DNA of 42,310 nt from Candidatus Cloacimonadales bacterium (GTDB taxonomy: Bacteria > Cloacimonadota > Cloacimonadia > Cloacimonadales > TCS61): assembly GCA_030656075.1 (NCBI GenBank), contig JAUSOT010000096.1, positions 1 to 42,310 of the forward strand, in the 5' to 3' direction. A program made the translations under genes and the position numbers. The notes beneath the pieces were generated by a model. That model did no database searches. It had not been told where the DNA came from and saw only the letters and a program-made list of their open reading frames with translations. How positions within the stretch are numbered: position 1 is the first letter of the stretch; every line of letters starts with the position of its first letter. This document shows, one piece after another, positions 17,891-26,125 of this stretch.

Positions 17891-20800
17891 ATGAAATTAC
17901 GTAATGTGAAATTACTGATTATTTTGGCAGTTTTGATGGTATTTTGCGGATACCTGCTTGCCCGTTCGGTTGACAAAGGCGGTGCCAGCAAAAAATTCGA
18001 TTTGATCAAATACCATAATGTCGGAAACATCTGGTTGCGCGTGAGTAACTATGGATTCTTCGGTTCCGGAGATGATATTCAACCGCAATGGCCGTCTTTG
18101 GAATATCCCGGCGGTAGCGCCATCGACTACCTGTATCAGGGAGCTCTCTGGTTTGGTGCCAAAAAAGTGCGTCGAAATTCTTTTGGTGAAAAATTGTACT
18201 GGATCGATGATCCACCTCAAGACAGGGATGATTGCATTCCTGCCAGCGATCCGGAATGGAATTCCGATTTGAAATTGGTTGTGGATACTCTTACGACTCT
18301 TGGTTTTGACGGAGATGACGACCTTTATGAATTCCTGCCGGCTTATAATCCTCTGGAAGCTTCTGCTCTGGGTCCACTCTATAGTCAGTACAACGTGGTC
18401 GATACGATCATGGCTACCTCGATAAGACAATTCCGCCGCGGTGAGGATGATGACAGCGATGGTTTGATAGATGAAGACCCGGTTGGTTTTGGATTCCCGT
18501 TAAGAACTGTGGTTGAGCAAAACGAATTACCAACTCCTTTTCATTCCATGTCCGGGAAATTCCTTGCTGATGCAGACGATGCAGATATTGCAGCGATTAT
18601 CAGTTACAAAGACATCTGGTTTCCTTTGGGTTTTGTGGATTTGTCATATAATGGAAATACTCATTACAATTTCTGCCAGGTTAATGATGATGACAACGAC
18701 GGTCTTTTTGATGAAGACGGCTATCCGGTTTCAGAACAGGATTTTATCTCATTTTATTATGACTACAGTCCATTTGGCACAACAGGTGAAAGAGACTGGG
18801 GCGGCAGCGCTTCCGGAAATCACCACGGCGATAGCGAACATTTGAATATTCGAATTCGTCAGATGAGCTATCAATGGAGTTATGATTATATCAAGAATCT
18901 GGTTTATGTTGAATTCAATATTACAAATATGAATCAGCAGGATACTTTGTTTGACTGTGCGATGGGAATATACATGGACTCGGATGTTGGCCCTCAGGCT
19001 TACGATGGCGACACACGTTCTCTCGATGATATCAGTAGTTATGTAGCCGGTACAGGATATGAATTTGCTTACACGTATGACGAGGACGGTGATAATGGTC
19101 TAACTACCGGTCTGGTTGGTTCGCGCGTTTGTACTCCCGACCCGGATGTGCTGGAATTTGCCTGCTGGTATTGGAATAGAGGAGATGGCCCTGATGATGG
19201 TGATCCGCTTAATTTGACAGCCAATCCGACAGCTAACCAGAAATATTGGCTTTTAACCAATCAAAATCCGGCACCAAGCACTTATATATCTTTGAGAGAT
19301 GAGCCTGGTTCTCAATTGGAAGATCCCGCCGATACAAGATATTTATTCGCTTTCTATGGTGATATGCAGGGTATGACTGATCCGACCGATGCCTCCTGGA
19401 ATCTGGTTCCCGGCAAAACCATGAAGATTGTGATCGCCATTTTCCCGGGTGAAACCTTAACTGAACTTAAGACCCAAGCAACCTGGGCAAAAACTATCTA
19501 TGGCGAAGCTCAAAACCTGCAGACAGTTATTCTGCCTGATACTTTTGTTCATTATGAAGCTCCAGAACCTCCGACCATTCCCAATATGTATGCAGAAATG
19601 GATGCCAAGGGAAATACTATTTCTGTTTATTGGGATAACAGGTCGCAAATGGCCAACAGCGATAATAAAACCATCCCCAATGAAGATATTGGTTGGCAGG
19701 ATTTCAATCCGGCTCTGGACAGCTATGATGGTAATTGGAATGCGAGCACATTTCCGGAGGAATACGATCCGGCAAATACCGGTTTATGGAATGCCAACGC
19801 CTTGATCAATCCCTGGACAGGTTACCGTTTACGCCATGACTTCCAGGGTTATGCTCTCTGGGGTCGTTCCGGCAGCGGATCACAGGAATTCTGGATGTTG
19901 CATCAGCGCTGGGATAAAATTGAGACAGCTCAGGATATGTTGGATTATGATACTAACATCGGCACCGAAGAGTTTAAATACTTCGGAGGCAGCGGTGCAA
20001 TGTGGTCCACTGATATGGGGCTGCCGAATGCAGGAATTGCTGCTATCGATGATGTTGATTACTATCGTTTCGATGATTTCTATGCTTTGGTAAATTATGA
20101 AGTAGGCGATGAAATCTACGGTTATCCGATCTATGATGCTGCTGTAGTTTACAACACAGCACTGCAGAATCAGTCTGATGAAATAAGAGATGAGATGGAA
20201 TTGATGGCAGCCTCGGAAAACGAGATCATGAATGAACAAGCGTTACTGTTTAAAAATCCCAATATGAGAGATGATGTTTATCTGGCTTTGTATGATGATA
20301 AACTCATTCCTTTGACCGGTCACGCAGGGCAAAACTTCGCCTCAGGCGGTGTGGAAGATGTAGATCACATGCAAGACAGATTATCCAGAAGATACTACGA
20401 AGGTACGATCAATAATCCGCCCAAAGGGATTGAATATTACATTTCCATCACAGCCTGGGATCGTGGTATTCCCAGTGTGAGTTTGCTTTCTCTGGAATCC
20501 GGGCGAGATGGTAATATGAGAATATTCTTTCCGGGACCTACAGCTAATTCCAAAATGAATAATATCTATGTAGTTCCAAATCCTTATGTGGGTCAAAGCA
20601 AGTTTGATGGCAAGAGAAGTAATGACGAAAAAGGTGATAAAAGCCGTCGTATCTGGTTTGTGAATATTCCTGAAAAATGTAAGATCAAAATCTTCACTCT
20701 GGCAGGCGACCTTGTAGATACAATAAATCATGATGGCGTAGAAAGTGAAGATATCATTTCGATCAGTAAAGCAGCAGCCTCGGGAATTTCACCCAGTGGA

Positions 20801-20923
20801 ATGGCTACCTGGAATCTGTTATCAAAAAATAACCAGATCATCGCACCGGGAGTTTATCTGTTCTCTGTGAAAAATCTTGATAACGGCGACATCAAAGTCG
20901 GAAAATTTGTGATAATCAAGTAA
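17891..20923 (+). CDS. Large secreted protein with T9SS-like C-terminal domain and acidic D-x-D-G motifs
   Basis: 1010 aa; signal peptide; 'VVPNPYVGQSKF...CKIKIFTLAGDLVDTI...GVYLFSVKNLDNGDIKVGKFVIIK'. Confidence 0.75.
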   Translation: MKLRNVKLLIILAVLMVFCGYLLARSVDKGGASKKFDLIKYHNVGNIWLRVSNYGFFGSGDDIQPQWPSLEYPGGSAIDYLYQGALWFGAKKVRRNSFGEKLYWIDDPPQDRDDCIPASDPEWNSDLKLVVDTLTTLGFDGDDDLYEFLPAYNPLEASALGPLYSQYNVVDTIMATSIRQFRRGEDDDSDGLIDEDPVGFGFPLRTVVEQNELPTPFHSMSGKFLADADDADIAAIISYKDIWFPLGFVDLSYNGNTHYNFCQVNDDDNDGLFDEDGYPVSEQDFISFYYDYSPFGTTGERDWGGSASGNHHGDSEHLNIRIRQMSYQWSYDYIKNLVYVEFNITNMNQQDTLFDCAMGIYMDSDVGPQAYDGDTRSLDDISSYVAGTGYEFAYTYDEDGDNGLTTGLVGSRVCTPDPDVLEFACWYWNRGDGPDDGDPLNLTANPTANQKYWLLTNQNPAPSTYISLRDEPGSQLEDPADTRYLFAFYGDMQGMTDPTDASWNLVPGKTMKIVIAIFPGETLTELKTQATWAKTIYGEAQNLQTVILPDTFVHYEAPEPPTIPNMYAEMDAKGNTISVYWDNRSQMANSDNKTIPNEDIGWQDFNPALDSYDGNWNASTFPEEYDPANTGLWNANALINPWTGYRLRHDFQGYALWGRSGSGSQEFWMLHQRWDKIETAQDMLDYDTNIGTEEFKYFGGSGAMWSTDMGLPNAGIAAIDDVDYYRFDDFYALVNYEVGDEIYGYPIYDAAVVYNTALQNQSDEIRDEMELMAASENEIMNEQALLFKNPNMRDDVYLALYDDKLIPLTGHAGQNFASGGVEDVDHMQDRLSRRYYEGTINNPPKGIEYYISITAWDRGIPSVSLLSLESGRDGNMRIFFPGPTANSKMNNIYVVPNPYVGQSKFDGKRSNDEKGDKSRRIWFVNIPEKCKIKIFTLAGDLVDTINHDGVESEDIISISKAAASGISPSGMATWNLLSKNNQIIAPGVYLFSVKNLDNGDIKVGKFVIIK

Positions 20924-20941
20924 AGATAGAAGGGGTAAAAT

Positions 20942-21967
20942 ATGAAAAAATACATTTGGTTTCTACTGGTACTAATAATTATTCCAGGTCTTTTATTGGC
21001 AGATGTATTTGCCAAGACGGGTACGGCCGGTCTTCAGTTTCTGAAGATAGGTGTAGATGCCAGGGCTATTGGAATGGGTGAAGCATATGTCGCAGTAACA
21101 GATGATATCTCTTCAGTTTACTGGAATCCGGCTGGTCTGGCTCTGAAAATGCAAAACCAGATCTTCGTTTCTCACACGGAATGGATAGCCGGCATCAGGT
21201 ATGAATTCCTGGCTTATTCTATGGTTACAAATTATGGAACTTTTGCTGTCAGCGGCGGTCTGTTGCATATGGGCTATATGGATGTAACCACGGCAGAAGT
21301 TTTCGGTCCAACCGGAGAAACATTCACTTGCAGCGACATTGTTAGCGGCATTACCTATGCAAATTCATTTACCGAAAAATTTGCTTTTGGTTTCTCGGTG
21401 AAATATCTGCGTGAAAACCTGGATGAATATGCTGTTAATGGAGTTTCCATCGATCTTGGCTCTATTTATAATACTCAGTGGAAAAACCTGACCATCGGTA
21501 TGGCACTGAGGAATTTTGGACCAGATCTGAAATATGATCTGGATAATGATGGTGATGGCGATTTGGACGAAGATCCATTTGACCTTCTGGATAATGACGG
21601 AGACGGGCTAATCGATGAGGACAGAGAAGAAGTCGGCTTCAAGATTCCCATGAATTTCTCTTTGGGAATCGCAGCAGATCTGTATCGGGAAGACGGCCAG
21701 TCTTTAATCGGTTCCGTTCAATTGGACAACTGCGTAGACAGACGTGAAACTTATAATACCGGTCTGGAGTATAAACTCGGTACCTTCAAACTGAGAGGTG
21801 GTTATCAAATAGGTTTTGATGCAGCTTCTTATAGCGCTGGTTTCGGATTTACCATTCCCACCAGCTTTGCTGTGATCGATTTGGATTACTCATATTCAAA
21901 TTTTGGTGATCTTACCGAAAGCTTTATCAAGACACCTCACAGGTTATCAATGAAATTCTATTTTTAA
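20942..21967 (+). CDS. PorV-family outer-membrane protein with acidic calcium-loop-like insertion
   Basis: 341 aa; 'DARAIGMGEAYVAVTDDISSVYWNPAGLA'; 'DNDGDGDLDEDPFDLLDNDGDGLIDED'; C-terminal FYF. Confidence 0.85.
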   Translation: MKKYIWFLLVLIIIPGLLLADVFAKTGTAGLQFLKIGVDARAIGMGEAYVAVTDDISSVYWNPAGLALKMQNQIFVSHTEWIAGIRYEFLAYSMVTNYGTFAVSGGLLHMGYMDVTTAEVFGPTGETFTCSDIVSGITYANSFTEKFAFGFSVKYLRENLDEYAVNGVSIDLGSIYNTQWKNLTIGMALRNFGPDLKYDLDNDGDGDLDEDPFDLLDNDGDGLIDEDREEVGFKIPMNFSLGIAADLYREDGQSLIGSVQLDNCVDRRETYNTGLEYKLGTFKLRGGYQIGFDAASYSAGFGFTIPTSFAVIDLDYSYSNFGDLTESFIKTPHRLSMKFYF

Positions 21968-22006
21968 AATAGATTAAAAAAAAGCACACAAAAAGGGAGG
22001 AAGAAA

Positions 22007-24130
22007 ATGAAAAAACTCTTAGTTTTTTTGATTGTGTTAGTATTTGCGACTTGGATGTTCGCAGATTTAATGCAAGATGTTCCACGCGAGGCCGCAACCT
22101 TTAATGGACATGTTACACCTAGAGTTCTGGAAAACTCTACGAGACTCGTTCCCGAGTGGGAATTTTATCGTGATCCTATTGGATTGATCACAAACTACTA
22201 TGATTACATGCCTGGTAGTTATAATAGTACTCCAGTACAGATTCAACCGGACGCAGTAGGCGGTGGAATTTATATCACATTCCATGCCAGAGAAACAGCT
22301 GCTTCAACCCGCAGGGTATATTATGCCTACATCGATGCTGCTGGTAATTTAACTAACATTGCCACCATCAGTTCTACCGACCTGCATGAAGGTTATTCAG
22401 GCGTTGATATCGATCCGGAAACCGGCGACCCGTTTGCCGCCTGGCATGTTAACATCATTCCTGCTTCTGCACATTTGGAAGTTGTTGGTACTTATGACCT
22501 TTATCATCTGGGCAGCCCCGGTTTGTGGAAAACACCCTGGGTCATTATTGAAGACACAAATCCGAACTTCCCCAATGGTACGACTGATGAATTCATTTGG
22601 CCTTATGTTTATATCGGCCCATCCCCGGATGCCGCTAAAAGAAGAGTTTACGTTGTTGCTAATAACTCCGACTCTACACCTACCGGTAGCCCTTCAGAAA
22701 ATCAATTCTGCGCTTATGCAGACTTTGATGTAAATGATTTCAATGCCCAGTCAGAACTTGATTGGTCATATTTCACACTTCCGGAAATGAATGACTGGCA
22801 CAATGGTATTCCTCAGTGGGAACGTCCCAGCGGCGGTATGGCAGTATCTGAAGACGGAAAAGTAGCTTTCATGGGATATGTTATCACTGATGGTACTACT
22901 TCTACTACACCAGACAGATACTACGCATTTGTTAACGACAACTACGGTGAAGGTGATTTCGATTTTGTTGAATTAAGCTGCGAATATGACATTCCTAATC
23001 CGCAAAACCAGGACGGAACTTATCGCTTCTTGGATGCAACTACTCTTCAACCGCTAGATCTTTACATGGAACCTTATCTTTGCAACCATCAGAACATTCT
23101 CTTTGTTGATGGCGGCACCAAACTTAAATTCATGGGCAACATGAACATGATGATCCGTCCTGCTTCCTGGTATCCAACTCTTCCTATGATGTATCCCAAA
23201 ATGTACACTTATGATATTGCTACTCAAGAATTCAGCTTCGTTGACATGTGGATCACCGGTGCAAATCCTTCTGATGACGTTCCGATGCTGCCCTGGGATT
23301 TGGATGAAGACGGTGTGGTTGACGAATACGATCCAGACGGATACGTTATGTGGGTTGACGGTTGGCCAATCTATCATTATGATAATGCTGTAGCCTTCCA
23401 TGAAAACACCATGAAATTATGCAAGAATGAAGAAAAGGGCTGGGTTGCTGCTGTTTGGTCGGAAGGTTTGAAATCTCGTTATGGAAATGAACCAGATCTT
23501 TTCCCCGGTTATGAAGATTGGGCAAATTATCCTGAAGTTGCAGTAGCTATTTCTAATGATATGGGCGAAACCTGGCAGGAAACAATTATCTTCAATGCCA
23601 AAGCTGATGATGATAATTATGCTCCCGAACTTGACGGCATGATCCCCTGCTACATTTATCCAGGCGATAAGATCGAAGACCTGGGTGACGGCTATGGAAT
23701 GCTGCACCTGTTCTTCCTGGATGACAACAGCTACGGTTCATTTATTCAGGCACACGGCGAAAACCTGGGCGGCACACAAACTTATGCAGCCCTGAAAATC
23801 AACTTTGACACCATTCCCCCTGGTACCGAAAACAATACAGTTACTCCAGCTATCGCTGATCTTGGCCAAAACTATCCGAATCCTTTCAATCCTGTAACGA
23901 ACATTGCTTATAATATCCAGCAAGCCGGTGATGTAACAATCGAAGTTTTCAACGTGAAAGGACAAAAAGTAACTACCCTGGTTGATGGCTATCAAACAGC
24001 TGGCGACCACATGGCTACCTGGAACGGAAAAGATGTAAACAATAGTTCTGTATCTAGTGGCGTTTACTTCTACAAAATGAAAACCGGCGGAAGATATACT
24101 TCTACCAAGAAAATGATCTTGCTCAAATAA
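22007..24130 (+). CDS. T9SS type A cargo protein (large surface/secreted protein of unknown function)
   Basis: 707 aa; signal peptide; C-terminal 'NYPNPFNPVTNIAYNIQQAGDVTIEVFNVKGQKVTTLVDG...SSGVYFYKMKTGGRYTSTKKMILLK'. Confidence 0.85.
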   Translation: MKKLLVFLIVLVFATWMFADLMQDVPREAATFNGHVTPRVLENSTRLVPEWEFYRDPIGLITNYYDYMPGSYNSTPVQIQPDAVGGGIYITFHARETAASTRRVYYAYIDAAGNLTNIATISSTDLHEGYSGVDIDPETGDPFAAWHVNIIPASAHLEVVGTYDLYHLGSPGLWKTPWVIIEDTNPNFPNGTTDEFIWPYVYIGPSPDAAKRRVYVVANNSDSTPTGSPSENQFCAYADFDVNDFNAQSELDWSYFTLPEMNDWHNGIPQWERPSGGMAVSEDGKVAFMGYVITDGTTSTTPDRYYAFVNDNYGEGDFDFVELSCEYDIPNPQNQDGTYRFLDATTLQPLDLYMEPYLCNHQNILFVDGGTKLKFMGNMNMMIRPASWYPTLPMMYPKMYTYDIATQEFSFVDMWITGANPSDDVPMLPWDLDEDGVVDEYDPDGYVMWVDGWPIYHYDNAVAFHENTMKLCKNEEKGWVAAVWSEGLKSRYGNEPDLFPGYEDWANYPEVAVAISNDMGETWQETIIFNAKADDDNYAPELDGMIPCYIYPGDKIEDLGDGYGMLHLFFLDDNSYGSFIQAHGENLGGTQTYAALKINFDTIPPGTENNTVTPAIADLGQNYPNPFNPVTNIAYNIQQAGDVTIEVFNVKGQKVTTLVDGYQTAGDHMATWNGKDVNNSSVSSGVYFYKMKTGGRYTSTKKMILLK

Positions 24131-24155
24131 TTATTTTTTGAGTTTGATATACTTA

Positions 24156-24189
24156 AGAGCACCCGGTTTCCGGGTGCTCTTTTTGTTTA
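24156..24189 (+). terminator. Rho-independent terminator at end of the TonB/T9SS cluster
   Basis: agagcacccgg-ttt-ccgggtgctct followed by tttttgttt. Confidence 0.95.
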
Positions 24190-24235
24190 CATGCTTCGAA
24201 TACTTTTTCTCATCTTCTTTCAAAAAATCCGGGGG

Positions 24236-24303
24236 AGATGTTCCAACGCCAGAGCATTGGAACAAGGTTTCTTCCCCCTGTCAAGGAGGATCGAGGGGGT
24301 TGA
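24236..24303 (+). repeat. 68-bp intergenic repeat, copy A
   Basis: agatgttccaacgccagagcattggaacaaggtttcttccccctgtcaaggaggatcgagggggttga. Confidence 0.9.
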
Positions 24304-24449
24304 TTATGTTGGTTCAATCGTCCCGCTTGAACCTGACGTTTTCGCTGATCGTCTTCGATCTGAGAAAAATTGAGTGACGGCTTTCGGGACGAAAGCAGGA
24401 AACAATGTGGAAAAAGAGAAATTGGATTTTATCCGCAGGAGCGGAGAAT

Positions 24450-24517
24450 AGATGTTCCAACGCCAGAGCATTGGAACAAGGTTTCTTCCCCCTGTCAAGG
24501 GGGATAGAGGGGGTTGA
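24450..24517 (+). repeat. 68-bp intergenic repeat, copy B
   Basis: Same as copy A with 2 differences by eye. Confidence 0.9.
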
Positions 24518-24696
24518 ATTTGTGACAAAGTTTAGGGAATAATGTGCAAGAAACTTCCGCAAAGCTTATATAAAAAAAGTGAAAGAACTTTTGGGAAAGT
24601 CAATGAACAAGCTCCCCTTTTGAAGGGGAGAAGTGAAACGCAGTTTCATAGAAGAGTTTTGTTTGAATGATGATGCAAAGTTTTTTAATCATAAGA

Positions 24697-25524
24697 TTAT
24701 TTCTTATTATAGCGAACCCCCTTTAGTTCCCCCTTCCAAGGGGGACAAAGGAAACAATTCTCAGGATAAAAAATCTCTTTCAGATATAATCCATTTGCCG
24801 GAGCAGTGCTGATCAATTTGTTTTGAGTCGTACAAGCCGCAATGAGTTCTTTGATAACAGCAGGATTTTCATTTTTATGGCTGATGTTGACAACTGTTCC
24901 AATGATGCGGCGAACCATATTGTGCAGGAAGCGATTAGCTGTTATTTCTAAATAGAGATCTTCGGTTGTTTCCCGAAAAGAAAAATCAATGACTGTGCAA
25001 ATAGGAGATTTAATCTGCGGATTGAACTTGGAAAAAGATGTAAAATCATGTTCGCCTATGAAATAGGGAAGGCAAGCATTAATGATCTCCGGCCGGAGAT
25101 ACTTCCTCTTAAAATATGTTTTATAATGTCTGTTAAATGGAGTTGGTGTTTTGGTGATAATGTATTCATACGTTCGCTGATAAGCATCATATCGCGCACT
25201 AAAATCCGGTACAGCTTTTTTCACTTCCACGATCTGAATATCGGGTGGTAATTTTGCTTGAATTGCTTTCAGAATCTGATTTGCCGACATTTCGATCATA
25301 AAATCAAAGTGGACACATTGCGCCAGAGCGTGAACTCCGGCATCGGTTCTGCCGGCACCGGTAACTGCAATTTTTGTTTTGGCAATTTCCGAGAGGATAT
25401 TCTCGATATCCTGCTGTACTGTTCTGCCTTTTTTTTGATTTTGCCAACCCTGAAACCCGGTTCCGTCATAAGCTAACTTCATAAAAAATCTTTTCACAAC
25501 TACCTCAACAGAATAAGATAACAC
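24697..25524 (-). CDS. truA: tRNA pseudouridine synthase A (start probably internal, before or at the residues 'VKRFFMKLAYDG')
   Basis: 'FMKLAYDGTGFQGWQNQKKGRTVQQDIENIL', 'GAGRTDAGVHALAQ', 'FLHNMVRRIIGTVV'. Confidence 0.93.
   Translation of the reverse strand: MLSYSVEVVVKRFFMKLAYDGTGFQGWQNQKKGRTVQQDIENILSEIAKTKIAVTGAGRTDAGVHALAQCVHFDFMIEMSANQILKAIQAKLPPDIQIVEVKKAVPDFSARYDAYQRTYEYIITKTPTPFNRHYKTYFKRKYLRPEIINACLPYFIGEHDFTSFSKFNPQIKSPICTVIDFSFRETTEDLYLEITANRFLHNMVRRIIGTVVNISHKNENPAVIKELIAACTTQNKLISTAPANGLYLKEIFYPENCFLCPPWKGELKGVRYNKK
24715..24747. repeat. Intergenic-type repeat lying inside the 3' end of truA
   Basis: aaccccctttagttcccccttccaagggggaca; encodes C-PPWKGELKGVR in the truA frame. 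Confidence 0.8.
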
Positions 25525-26125
25525 AATTAATTATGATCAAAAAAAAAGGAATTAGATTAGCTGCAAGATCGAATTTTCTACCGGGTGAATCTAAGCTGGC
25601 AACTGCTGCTTCTTCCACTTTCCTGATCTGAGAAAAGCTTTCCCGGATAATTTCCGGAAGAATGGAAATGCCTTTTGGGGCAGTACTTTTTTTTTTCTGG
25701 AAGGCTTGAATGAAAATGGGAATGAAAAACATCGTCGAGACGAGAAAAAGGCGCAGATCATTCATCAATCCATGCTTGCCCCAGCTATTTGTGTCAGCCA
25801 GAAAATTATCGATACTGCTGGTAACCAGCAGTAAAACGGAAAGAAGTAATATAAGCATAATTCGCGCAATCATGATCAACTGCAGATCGAAGGGTGTATT
25901 AAAGATCAGGCTGATCCCCAGCAATGAGATGAAAAACGGTAGAAGTTTGAGCAGAATGTTCAGCCAACTGAGGATGATCTTAAAATTAACAGAAATGAAA
26001 AGAAACTGTAAAGCGGCCAGGATCAGTAATCTGTTAAGCGGAGCAAGAGCAACTGCAAGTGTAGTGATCAGGATATAAATCAGTTTTACAAGAGAATTCT
26101 GCCTGGCAAAAAAACCTTGTTCCAT
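25505..26125 (-). CDS. EcfT/CbiQ-like energy-coupling factor transporter transmembrane protein (divergent)
   Basis: 206 aa, multiple TM segments, 'VEEAAVASLDSPGR' resembling the EcfT cytoplasmic region. Confidence 0.5.
   Translation of the reverse strand: MEQGFFARQNSLVKLIYILITTLAVALAPLNRLLILAALQFLFISVNFKIILSWLNILLKLLPFFISLLGISLIFNTPFDLQLIMIARIMLILLLSVLLLVTSSIDNFLADTNSWGKHGLMNDLRLFLVSTMFFIPIFIQAFQKKKSTAPKGISILPEIIRESFSQIRKVEEAAVASLDSPGRKFDLAANLIPFFLIIINCVILFC

Noticed and set aside
24138-24562. Small ORFs on both strands downstream of the T9SS cargo gene
   Set aside because: Translations of the duplicated 68-bp repeat; no domain or RBS support.
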